Shown here: positions 32,241 to 39,770 of the stretch, piece after piece
Layout: every line of letters begins with the position of its first letter
Numbering within the stretch: position 1 is the stretch's first letter
Assembly: GCA_964418645.1 (NCBI GenBank)
Contig: CAYQME010000015.1
Span: 1 to 43,136 of the forward strand
Source of the DNA: JAADHG01 sp964418645
GTDB lineage: Bacteria > Bacteroidota > Bacteroidia > Flavobacteriales > Flavobacteriaceae
Length of the DNA: 43,136 nucleotides
Direction: 5' to 3'
Program-made: the position numbers and the translations under genes
Notes under the pieces: model-generated
The model's database searches: none
What the model saw: the letters and a program-made list of their open reading frames with translations, nothing else
Told to the model about the DNA's origin: nothing

Positions 32241-33098
32241 ATGTCTAAAAAATCAAACATGTATGTTCATTTTTTAATAACACGTTTTAATCTTCGCAAA
32301 GATGATTGGTTAATAAGCAAAAAAAATAAAATTGTATTAACAGATGAATGGCATAAAAACCGATTTGAACTTTTTGATGACTATTGTTTTCCTAGTGTTT
32401 GCTCTCAAACTAATCAGAATTTTCAATGGCTTGTTTTTTTTGATACAACTACACCACAAAAATATAAGGAGCATATAACAACCTTAGAAGCGAAAATGAA
32501 CAATTTCAAGCCTATCTTCGTTGACAGTATGGAAGCTTTTTTGCCTTCAATAAAGTCTTATATTGAAAATTATAATGAAGATTACTTAATAACTAGCAGG
32601 ATAGATAATGATGATTGCATTAGTAAACATTATATTGATGAGATTCAAAAGAGATTTAATAATCAGGATTATTTGGCTTTAGATTATATTAACGGTTACA
32701 CTATTCAAACATCACCATCTATTAAAATTGGAAAAAGATTAGATCAGTATAACCCATTTATTACTTTAATAGAGAAAAACGAAAACCCTAAAACCGTTTG
32801 GCATATGCGTCATTCGCATTGGAAAAAAGAGAAGAATATTATACAACTTAAAGATATTAAAATTTGGACCTCAATAATTCACGAAGAAAATAAAGTGAAT
32901 GAATTTTTGGGATATGGTAAGGTAAGTTTAGTAGATTATTTTAAAGATTTTGAAATTTCAAATCAAAAGAAAGAAATGTTATTAAAGGATAAAATTCCAC
33001 AAAGTAAATGGCGCCTGCAAAGTTTTTTCAATCTTTGCTCTTCCTTTTGGAATTTATCATATAAAAATTTAAAAAAGAGCATCGGACTATATAAATAA
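32241..33098 (+). CDS. Putative rhamnosyltransferase-like glycosyltransferase
   Basis: A 285-residue protein resembling the Rhamno_transf family (PF11316-type). Typical features are the N-terminal YVHFLITRFNLR, a DYCFPSVCSQTNQNFQWLVFFD segment, the acidic metal-binding SRIDNDDCISKHY, and YIQ-like strands followed by WHMRHSHW. No TM helices. It is the last of the LPS-type genes in this block and lies 16 nt before tsaC, with which it might be co-transcribed. Sugar specificity is not supported by sequence; rhamnose is only the family name. Confidence 0.78.
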   Translation: MSKKSNMYVHFLITRFNLRKDDWLISKKNKIVLTDEWHKNRFELFDDYCFPSVCSQTNQNFQWLVFFDTTTPQKYKEHITTLEAKMNNFKPIFVDSMEAFLPSIKSYIENYNEDYLITSRIDNDDCISKHYIDEIQKRFNNQDYLALDYINGYTIQTSPSIKIGKRLDQYNPFITLIEKNENPKTVWHMRHSHWKKEKNIIQLKDIKIWTSIIHEENKVNEFLGYGKVSLVDYFKDFEISNQKKEMLLKDKIPQSKWRLQSFFNLCSSFWNLSYKNLKKSIGLYK

Positions 33099-33114
33099 AT
33101 TTACTACATCAAAC

Positions 33115-33675
33115 ATGCAACTTGAAATCAATAACGCATTAATTATCTTAAACCAAGATGGCATTATACTTTATCCAACAGATACTGTTTGGGGTATTGG
33201 CTGTGATGCAACAAATAGTGATGCCGTTAAAAAAATTTATGCACTTAAACAACGTGAAGAAACTAAAAGTATGGTATGTCTTGTAAATAATATAGATATG
33301 CTCAAAACATATATAGACGCTATTCCAGTAGCTGCAACAAATATTATTAAAAAATCTCAAAAGCCTACAACTATAATTTACAACAACCCCAAAGGAGTTG
33401 CGAAAAATTTAGTAACTAACGACAATACATTGGCAATAAGGGTTGTGAACAATGTTTTTTGTAACGAACTCATTAAACATTTAAAAAAACCCTTAGTATC
33501 AACCTCGGCAAATATTAGTGGGCAACCTACTCCAAAATCCTTTGCAGAAATAAGCGAACAGATTTTAAAAGGTGTAGACTATATCGTAAATTTGCCAGAT
33601 GAAAAAAGTGAAGCAAAGCCATCAGCAATTATTAAATTAGAAAATGATGGTAGTGCTACATTTATTCGGAAATAA
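33115..33675 (+). CDS. tsaC: L-threonylcarbamoyladenylate synthase (Sua5/YciO/YrdC)
   Basis: A 186-residue YrdC-fold protein that makes threonylcarbamoyl-AMP for the t6A modification at position 37 of ANN-decoding tRNAs. The conserved nucleotide-binding start is ILYPTDTVWGIGCDATN, followed by IYALKQREETKSMVCLV, the basic KPTTIIYN area, LAIRVVN and the SANISGQPTP motif. It is the short form without the Sua5 C-terminal domain, so YrdC/TsaC-like. The gene is compact with its neighbours: 16 nt after the rhamnosyltransferase-like gene and about 70 nt before the CCA enzyme. Confidence 0.94.
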   Translation: MQLEINNALIILNQDGIILYPTDTVWGIGCDATNSDAVKKIYALKQREETKSMVCLVNNIDMLKTYIDAIPVAATNIIKKSQKPTTIIYNNPKGVAKNLVTNDNTLAIRVVNNVFCNELIKHLKKPLVSTSANISGQPTPKSFAEISEQILKGVDYIVNLPDEKSEAKPSAIIKLENDGSATFIRK

Positions 33676-33693
33676 ACACTCAATTTTCAATCA

Positions 33694-33725
33694 CCAAATT
33701 CCAATTTATGGCTTTTGGAATTTGG
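33694..33725. repeat. Inverted repeat CCAAATTCCAA / TTGGAATTTGG
   Basis: Perfect 11-bp arms (33694-33704 and 33715-33725) around a 10-nt loop, followed by a further partial copy of the right arm (GGAATTTG) and a T-run. It sits between tsaC and the CCA enzyme and could act as a weak terminator or mRNA stabiliser, or be a member of a short dispersed repeat family. Confidence 0.6.
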
Positions 33726-33747
33726 AATTTGATTTTTGAAATTTATA

Positions 33748-35163
33748 ATGAATTACAAAGAAGCATTACAACATAACATCTTTAAAATTATCTCACAATC
33801 AGCTCAAGAACTCAACTTAAGCTGTTTTGTTATTGGTGGTTTTGTACGTGATTATATTTTAAAAAGAGGTACACATAAAGATATTGATATTGTCGCTATT
33901 GGTAGTGGTATTGAGCTTGCAAAACATGTTGCTAAAAATCTTCCAAACAAACCAAAAGTTCAAATATTTAAAACCTATGGTACTGCAATGCTAAGGCATA
34001 ACAATATAGAAATTGAATTTGTTGGAGCACGAAAAGAATCTTATAGTGAAGATAGCAGAAATCCAATTGTTGAAAATGGCACATTAGAAGATGATCAGAA
34101 CCGTCGCGATTTTACAATTAATGCATTGGCTTTAGACTTAAGTGAAAACAGTTTTGGTAACTTACTCGATCCCTTTAATGGTATTCAAGATTTAAAAGAT
34201 AAAATAATTAGAACACCTTTAAATCCTAATATTACTTATAGCGATGATCCTTTACGAATGATGCGTGCTATACGATTTGCTACACAATTAAATTTTACAA
34301 TTGAAGACAAATCTCTAAACGCCATTACAAAGAATAATCATCGTATTAAAATTATTACAGAAGAGCGTATTGTGGTCGAGTTGCACAAAATACTAGAAAG
34401 CAAAACACCTTCCGTTGGGTTTTTATTACTTGAACAAACTGAATTATTAGACTTTATTTTACCCGAACTCACAGCATTAAAAGGTATTGACGAAATTGAA
34501 GGCCAACGCCATAAAGATAACTTTTATCACACCCTTGAGGTTGTAGATAACATTGCTAAACATACAGACAACCTCTGGCTACGTTGGGCTGCTTTACTAC
34601 ATGATATTGGAAAAGCACCCACGAAAAAATTTAATAAAAAAGTGGGGTGGACATTTCATGCGCATGAGTTTGAAGGCTCAAAAATGGCATATCAATTATT
34701 TAAACGATTGAAAATGCCTCTTAATGATAAACTGAAGTTTGTGCAAAAAATGGTGTTTATGAGCTCGCGTCCAATAGTATTGTCACAAGATACAGTAACA
34801 GATTCAGCAGTAAGGCGATTGGTGTTTGATGCTGGCGACTATGTTGATGATTTAATGACGCTTTGTGAAGCCGATATTACCACCAAAAACCCAAAACGTT
34901 TTAAAAAATACCACAACAATTTTAAAATTGTAAGAGAAAAAATAATTGAAGTAGAAGCTCGTGACCATATTCGTAATTTCCAACCACCTGTTTCAGGCGA
35001 AGAAATTATGGCAGTATTTGGTTTAAAACCTTCAATAGAAATTGGAATTATAAAAGAGACCATAAAAGAAGCTATACTTGAAGGAGAAATTCCAAATGAA
35101 TATAACGCTGCTTATAGCTTGATGCTTAAGGAAGGTGAGCGCTTGGGATTAAATAAAACATAA
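33748..35163 (+). CDS. CCA-adding/tRNA nucleotidyltransferase with HD domain
   Basis: A 471-residue class II nucleotidyltransferase that builds or repairs the tRNA 3' CCA end. The catalytic head has CFVIGGFVRDYILKRG and THKDIDIVAIGS with the DxD, followed by RRDFTINALALDLS and the DDPLRMMRAIRFATQL helix. A C-terminal HD phosphohydrolase domain is present (LRWAALLHDIGKAPTKK, FHAHEFEGSKMA). The ATG at 33748 is preferred over an in-frame TTG at 33736 because conserved homologues begin near MNYKEAL. It follows tsaC, making a tRNA maturation pair. Confidence 0.94.
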   Translation: MNYKEALQHNIFKIISQSAQELNLSCFVIGGFVRDYILKRGTHKDIDIVAIGSGIELAKHVAKNLPNKPKVQIFKTYGTAMLRHNNIEIEFVGARKESYSEDSRNPIVENGTLEDDQNRRDFTINALALDLSENSFGNLLDPFNGIQDLKDKIIRTPLNPNITYSDDPLRMMRAIRFATQLNFTIEDKSLNAITKNNHRIKIITEERIVVELHKILESKTPSVGFLLLEQTELLDFILPELTALKGIDEIEGQRHKDNFYHTLEVVDNIAKHTDNLWLRWAALLHDIGKAPTKKFNKKVGWTFHAHEFEGSKMAYQLFKRLKMPLNDKLKFVQKMVFMSSRPIVLSQDTVTDSAVRRLVFDAGDYVDDLMTLCEADITTKNPKRFKKYHNNFKIVREKIIEVEARDHIRNFQPPVSGEEIMAVFGLKPSIEIGIIKETIKEAILEGEIPNEYNAAYSLMLKEGERLGLNKT

Positions 35164-35182
35164 TTTAAAAACGATTGTCTCC

Positions 35183-35237
35183 TCGAGCACAGTCGAAAGG
35201 TTAATAACAACAAAATTGAGATCTCGACTGCGCTCGA
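35183..35237. repeat. Palindromic intergenic element (TCGAGCACAGTCGA / TCGACTGCGCTCGA)
   Basis: Two 14-bp arms at 35183-35196 and 35224-35237, complementary at all but one position, surround a 27-nt A-rich spacer. They are clearly richer in GC than the flanks. I recall this CTCGAGC...GTCGA / TCGACTGCGCTCGA text as a common dispersed intergenic motif in Flavobacteriia. It fills most of the 87-nt space between the CCA enzyme and heme A synthase and ends 13 nt before that start codon. Confidence 0.6.
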
Positions 35238-35250
35238 CCAGACAGTACAA

Positions 35251-36267
35251 ATGAAAAAAGACAACAAAAAAGTAATTTATTGGCTATTAACAGGATGCCT
35301 CCTTATTTTTGTAATGGTAGTTGTTGGTGGTATTACCAGACTAACACATTCAGGTTTATCTATTTCAAATTATAAACTCATATCAGGTGTTATTCCTCCT
35401 ATGAATGATGTGGAATGGCAAACGGCTTTTGAACTTTATCAACAATATCCCGAATATCAAAAATTGAACACACATTTTACACTTCAAGATTTTAAAGACA
35501 TCTATTTTTGGGAGTGGTTACACCGTATTATTGGCAGACTCATTGGTTTAGTATTTTTTCTGCCTTTTCTGTATTTCTTAATAACTAAGCAACTCACTAT
35601 ACCAACCCTGAAAAAATCTATTATTTTACTCGCTTTAGGAGGCTTTCAAGGATTTTTAGGATGGTACATGGTAAAAAGTGGCCTAATAGATAATCCCGAT
35701 GTAAGTCATTACAGATTGGCCGCACATTTAACAACAGCCTTTATAACATTTGCTTATACATTTTGGGTTGCATTAGATATTATGTTTCCAAACAAAAAAA
35801 TAGTTTATATACCCTTTAGAAACTTAATACGACTTGGTTTAGCTGCATTATTACTTCAAATAATATATGGTGCTTTTGTTGCTGGTTTAGATGCAGGTTT
35901 TATACACAATCATTGGCCAATGATGAATGAAGGAAAGTTTATGCATGAGACTGTGTATATTGAACAAAACTCGCTCTACAAAAACTTTATTGAAGGAAAA
36001 AGTGGTGTACAATTTGTACACCGAATACTTGCTTATATTGTTGCTGCTTTAGTATTTCTTATTTGGTATAAGGCAAAAAAAATGACCCTTACAATATACC
36101 AAGAAAGAGGAGTAAATGTATTGTTATTAATGGTTGGTATTCAATTTTTATTAGGTGTATTTACTATTTTGCTTCAAGTTCCTGTTTGGTTAGGTGTAGC
36201 ACATCAAATAGGTGCTTTTGTATTATTAAGCATGATGACTTTTACATTGCATCGTTTTAGTAAATAG
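35251..36267 (+). CDS. ctaA: Heme A synthase (COX15/CtaA)
   Basis: A 338-residue integral membrane enzyme with eight TM helices that oxidises the C8 methyl of heme O to the formyl of heme A for aa3-type cytochrome oxidase. Visible signatures are VGGITRLTHSGLSI, FWEWLHRIIGRLIG with a heme-ligand His, GLIDNPDVSHYRLAAHL with a second His, then FVHRILAYIV and AHQIGAFVLL in the second half. The extra loop between helices 1 and 2 (LYQQYPEYQKLN) is typical of the COX15 type. It implies aerobic respiration with heme A. Its start lies only 13 nt after a palindromic intergenic repeat. Confidence 0.95.
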   Translation: MKKDNKKVIYWLLTGCLLIFVMVVVGGITRLTHSGLSISNYKLISGVIPPMNDVEWQTAFELYQQYPEYQKLNTHFTLQDFKDIYFWEWLHRIIGRLIGLVFFLPFLYFLITKQLTIPTLKKSIILLALGGFQGFLGWYMVKSGLIDNPDVSHYRLAAHLTTAFITFAYTFWVALDIMFPNKKIVYIPFRNLIRLGLAALLLQIIYGAFVAGLDAGFIHNHWPMMNEGKFMHETVYIEQNSLYKNFIEGKSGVQFVHRILAYIVAALVFLIWYKAKKMTLTIYQERGVNVLLLMVGIQFLLGVFTILLQVPVWLGVAHQIGAFVLLSMMTFTLHRFSK

Positions 36268-36278
36268 TTTAAAAAACT

Positions 36279-36286
36279 TATCTTTG
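36279..36286 (+). promoter_or_regulatory. -7 element (TATCTTTG) for the pRiA4b ORF-3-like gene
   Basis: A perfect TAnnTTTG match just after the ctaA stop. It leaves a leader of about 8 nt to the ATG at 36299 or 14 nt to the ATG at 36305. The -33 region reads TTTTAG. Confidence 0.55.
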
Positions 36287-36298
36287 CCTCCATAATTC

Positions 36299-36820
36299 AT
36301 GACTATGATTTACCGATTTAGAGTTATTTTTGATAATGATACTGAAGACGATATTTTTAGAGATATTGAAATCAGAAAAACAGATACTTTAGAAGATTTG
36401 CACAATGCTATTACACAATCTTTTGGTTTTGATGGTACTGAAATGGCATCCTTTTATGTGAGTGATGACCAATGGAATCAAGGTGAAGAAATATCGTTAT
36501 TTGATATGAGTGAAGGAATGAATTCGGTAAGATTGATGAACGAAACCTCCTTAGATGATATTGTTGATGATACCAAAACAAAATTAATCTATGTGTATGA
36601 TTTCTTAAGCATGTGGACTTTTTTAGTAGAACTCGCAGAAATTGTAGAAGAAACCGATAGTGTAGACTACCCTAATCTCATGTTTGTTCATGGTCAAATT
36701 CCTAATGAAGCTCCAGAAAAATCTTTTGAAACGGAAAATTCCAGTGATTATGACGATCTTGACGAAGATTTAAATATTGACGATTATGACAATTTAGATT
36801 TTAACGAAAACTGGAACTAA
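36299..36820 (+). CDS. pRiA4b ORF-3-like protein
   Basis: A 173-residue acidic soluble protein matching the plasmid pRiA4b ORF-3 / 'IS1096 passenger TnpR' family. The core reads MIYRFRVIF, then IEIRKTDTLEDLHNAITQSFGFDG, MASFYVSDDQWNQGEEI and LIYVYDFLSMWTF, and it ends in a long Asp/Glu-rich tail. Despite the family name nothing here suggests a transposon: no transposase or terminal repeats flank it. Function unknown. A second ATG at 36305 (MIYRF) may be the true start, as homologues I recall begin there. It converges on the unknown gene at 36831 with 10 nt between stops. Confidence 0.86.
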   Translation: MTMIYRFRVIFDNDTEDDIFRDIEIRKTDTLEDLHNAITQSFGFDGTEMASFYVSDDQWNQGEEISLFDMSEGMNSVRLMNETSLDDIVDDTKTKLIYVYDFLSMWTFLVELAEIVEETDSVDYPNLMFVHGQIPNEAPEKSFETENSSDYDDLDEDLNIDDYDNLDFNENWN

Positions 36821-36830
36821 GTCAGTTTTG

Positions 36831-37889
36831 CTACAAATTATTTGTATTTACATTTTCGTAATTACGCTTCACAAAATCTAAAGCATTTTTTAAAATTTCA
36901 CCCATATTTTTACTGCGTTTAAATTTTACGTCTAATGTATAATCATAGATGGTTAACTTTAATTCATCAATATTTTCTTTCTTTGAAATTGTGTCAGATA
37001 CCATGCAGTTTAACAAACTTTCTATTCTATCGTGAAAGCTAATGAAACGCTTTGCTATAATTGATCGTTCTTCCAATTTATATTGATCAATGGATTGTTT
37101 TTGAAATTTTTCTGAAACAAGCTCAACCATTTTTAAATTCTCTTTAAAAAATTGTGGTCTATAAATATTAAACTTTCCTTCGTAGGATTGCTGATCAAAA
37201 TCAATGGCTCTAATCTTATATACTACCTGATCAAAATCATGCGTGGGAACAATTACATAATTATAAGAGCGCATATCACCCAAAAGGCGTATCATACAAC
37301 GTTCGTTAAATTTTACAAACTCTTTGGCTATCTGCCCCTTTTCAGAATGGCTACATTTAGACAGCATACTTTTTATAAATTCATCTCCAGGAATACCAGC
37401 AATATGTTCTTCGATAAGCGTGTCTTTATACACCAAAAAGTTGAGATTGTATGGAGACAACATGTGTTCCAGTTCTAAGCCATAAATACGAGAGGCATCT
37501 GCTTTTTTAACATAAAAATAAGTGTAATTGTCATTAATAATATTTCTTACTTTAATTCTGAAGGGTTTAGAATTACCAAACGTACAATAATCTATTGCAT
37601 CAATATTTAAAAAAGGAATGGTTTTTTCATTACCGTCAGAATGTAAATTGGTATATACTTTTTTTAAGCTTAACTCTATCTCCTCTCTTTCAAGATCATT
37701 ATAATAAACACGAATCCATAGGGTATCATTATCGTTTTTATCATAAACTTCTACAGATCCTTGAAAACGTAACATATCTTCATAAAAAACAGGGATTCTT
37801 ATATTTCTTTTATATTCAGAAAGATAAACATGTAACTTTTTCGATATTGGGTAAGAAGGTTTTCGTTTTGAAATTTTTAAATCTTTCAT
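36831..37889 (-). CDS. Unknown protein with kinase-like catalytic loop
   Basis: A 352-residue soluble protein I cannot assign to a named family. It begins MKDLKISKRKPSYPISKKL; the ATG at 37889 is chosen because a -7 element (37909-37916) lies just upstream, inside what a longer frame would use. A β-rich N-terminal ~120 residues is followed by FYVKKADASRIYGLELEH, a hinge-like LVYKDTLIEEHIAGIP, then LLGDMRSYNYVIVP (D205, N210) and YKIRAIDFDQQSYEG (D230, D232). The order Lys/Glu, hinge, D-x4-N and DFD resembles aminoglycoside-phosphotransferase/HipA-type kinase folds. The C-terminal third is helical. It diverges from an ABC exporter pair. The kinase reading is my inference. Confidence 0.72.
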   Translation of the reverse strand: MKDLKISKRKPSYPISKKLHVYLSEYKRNIRIPVFYEDMLRFQGSVEVYDKNDNDTLWIRVYYNDLEREEIELSLKKVYTNLHSDGNEKTIPFLNIDAIDYCTFGNSKPFRIKVRNIINDNYTYFYVKKADASRIYGLELEHMLSPYNLNFLVYKDTLIEEHIAGIPGDEFIKSMLSKCSHSEKGQIAKEFVKFNERCMIRLLGDMRSYNYVIVPTHDFDQVVYKIRAIDFDQQSYEGKFNIYRPQFFKENLKMVELVSEKFQKQSIDQYKLEERSIIAKRFISFHDRIESLLNCMVSDTISKKENIDELKLTIYDYTLDVKFKRSKNMGEILKNALDFVKRNYENVNTNNL

Positions 37890-37908
37890 GGTAACATTAT
37901 CAATATTC

Positions 37909-37916
37909 CAAAAGTA
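37909..37916 (-). promoter_or_regulatory. -7 element (TACTTTTG) for the kinase-like gene
   Basis: A perfect TAnnTTTG match on the minus strand, 20 nt upstream of the ATG at 37889. Its place inside the longer possible reading frame (from 37946) argues for the shorter start. Confidence 0.5.
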
Positions 37917-38002
37917 ATGTATTTTTATAATGATATTAAAAACCATTGTAACAACTTATGCATTTAGTCGTCTTACGTTTATAACTAATCAATCATATCA
38001 TT

Positions 38003-38899
38003 TTGGAATCAATTTTAACGATTAACAATCTTACCAAAAAATTTGGCTATTTAACTGCGGTTAAAGAACTTTCATTTACAATTAATAAAGGCAATGTTTA
38101 TGGCATTCTAGGACCCAATGGAAGTGGCAAATCTACAACCCTTGGAGTTGTGCTAAATGTTGTAAACAAAACCTATGGAGATTTTCATTGGTTTGATGGA
38201 AACACCACAACACATGACGCCTTAAAAAAAGTTGGAGCTATTATTGAAAACCCCAACTTTTACCCTTATATGACAGCCTATCAAAATTTAAAATTGGTAT
38301 GTAAAATAAAAGGTGTAGATATTGACAAAATTGATGAAAAGCTCGAAATTGTTGGGCTTATAGAACGGAAGAATAGTAAATTTAAAACCTACTCTTTAGG
38401 GATGAAACAACGTTTGGCTATAGCTTCTGCTTTGCTTAACGATCCAGAAATATTAATATTAGATGAACCTACAAATGGTCTCGACCCTCAAGGTATTCAT
38501 CAAATTCGTGAGATTATTAGAGAGATTGCTAAAGACGGGACGACCATACTTTTAGCGTCCCATTTATTGGACGAAGTAGAAAAAGTATGCTCACATGTTG
38601 TGGTATTACGTAAAGGAGAAAAACTATATTCAGGACGAGTTGACGAAATGATTTCCAGTCATGGTTTCTTTGAATTAAAAACCGATAAGAACGACGAACT
38701 CATTAAATTTCTTGAAAATGATGATGCATTTGGAACTATTAAAACTGAAGAAGGGATAATTACAGCGTTTTTAAATAAACCCATGGAAGCTGCAACTTTT
38801 AATAAACTTATGTTCGATAAAGGAGTCACATTGTCCCACTTGGTAAAACGCAAGGAGAGTTTAGAAGAACAGTTCCTTCAGCTAACCAATAATAACTAA
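38003..38899 (+). CDS. ABC transporter ATP-binding protein
   Basis: A 298-residue ABC ATPase of the drug/antibiotic-exporter type (CcmA/BcrA-like). Motifs are Walker A GILGPNGSGKST, signature YSLGMKQRLAIA, Walker B ILILDEPTNGLDP and the switch His in LLASHLLDEV. The C-terminal ~80 residues form the extra domain common in this group. The start is a TTG (MESILTINNL), since no in-frame ATG precedes the first β-strand. The permease gene follows after 19 nt, so this is a two-gene exporter. Substrate unknown. Confidence 0.93.
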   Translation: MESILTINNLTKKFGYLTAVKELSFTINKGNVYGILGPNGSGKSTTLGVVLNVVNKTYGDFHWFDGNTTTHDALKKVGAIIENPNFYPYMTAYQNLKLVCKIKGVDIDKIDEKLEIVGLIERKNSKFKTYSLGMKQRLAIASALLNDPEILILDEPTNGLDPQGIHQIREIIREIAKDGTTILLASHLLDEVEKVCSHVVVLRKGEKLYSGRVDEMISSHGFFELKTDKNDELIKFLENDDAFGTIKTEEGIITAFLNKPMEAATFNKLMFDKGVTLSHLVKRKESLEEQFLQLTNNN

Positions 38900-38918
38900 C
38901 CACAAAATCAATCAAGAA

Positions 38919-39743
38919 ATGTTACGTCTTATACAATTAGAATTGCAAAAATTATTGCTCAACAAAACGAGTAAAATACTTATATTTATTTCATTTATTT
39001 TACCTTTTACGGTATTAGTTTTATCGTCAATAAAAATAAATTTCTTTGGTTTTTTTACTTTAGAACTGGGCGAATTAGGTATCTATAATTTCCCTATTAT
39101 TTGGCACATTACTACCTTTTTCGCATCTCAATTTAAGTTTTTCTTTGCCATTGTTGTAGTAAGTATGATTGGCAACGAATATAGCAACAAAACCATCAAG
39201 CAAAATTTAATAGATGGATTGAGTAAAAAAGAATTTATACTTTCAAAATTTTATACTATCGTTCTGTTTTCTTTAGTAGCCACATTACTATTATTTATTA
39301 TTTCATTGTTAATAGGTTTATACTATTCAAGCTATAATGAAATCAATATTATTTTTAGAGAGACCGAATATTTACTCGGGTATTTTTTAAAACTTGTTGG
39401 ATTCTTCTCGTTTTGTTTATTCTTAGGTATGCTTGCAAAACGTTCAGCGTTTGCTTTAGCATTCTTGTTTGTTGATTTTATTTTAGAAGCTATCATCTTG
39501 GGTCTAATTTCATGGCAAGCGAATTTTGAATTAGCGAGTAAAATTCAAAACTTTTTCCCCCTTAAATCCATGTACAATTTAATTAAGCAACCTTTTCAAC
39601 GAATTGCTATGACTAAATTCCCTGACAAGGAAACTCTTAATTATGATTACGCTGTACATTGGTATGAATTTGTTATTGTAATTGCTTGGACAGCTTTATT
39701 TATCTTTTTATCGTACAGATTATTAAAAAAGCGAGATTTATAA
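38919..39743 (+). CDS. ABC-2 type transporter permease
   Basis: A 274-residue membrane protein with six or so TM helices, partner of the ATPase encoded just upstream. It starts MLRLIQLELQKLLLNK, as ABC-2 permeases of this type do, and has the conserved cytosolic segment GNEYSNKTIKQNLIDGLSKKEFILSKF between TM2 and TM3. A loop between the last helices (about 205-245) faces the periplasm. The pair probably exports a lipid, peptide or drug; nothing in the sequence names it. The T9SS cargo gene starts 26 nt after its stop. Confidence 0.88.
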   Translation: MLRLIQLELQKLLLNKTSKILIFISFILPFTVLVLSSIKINFFGFFTLELGELGIYNFPIIWHITTFFASQFKFFFAIVVVSMIGNEYSNKTIKQNLIDGLSKKEFILSKFYTIVLFSLVATLLLFIISLLIGLYYSSYNEINIIFRETEYLLGYFLKLVGFFSFCLFLGMLAKRSAFALAFLFVDFILEAIILGLISWQANFELASKIQNFFPLKSMYNLIKQPFQRIAMTKFPDKETLNYDYAVHWYEFVIVIAWTALFIFLSYRLLKKRDL

Positions 39744-39747
39744 TATA

Positions 39748-39770
39748 TTTATAAGCTTATTGCTTATAAA
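39748..39770 (+). promoter_or_regulatory. Hairpin abutting the start codon of the T9SS type B gene
   Basis: TTTATAAGC (39748-39756) and GCTTATAAA (39762-39770) pair perfectly around a 5-nt loop; the last A is the first base of the ATG. In mRNA this 9-bp stem would cover the translation initiation region. Confidence 0.55.

Noticed and set aside
36299..36820. Transposon remnant, from the family name 'IS1096 passenger'
   Set aside because: No transposase, terminal inverted repeats or target duplications were seen, and the gene fits tightly between ctaA and the next gene.
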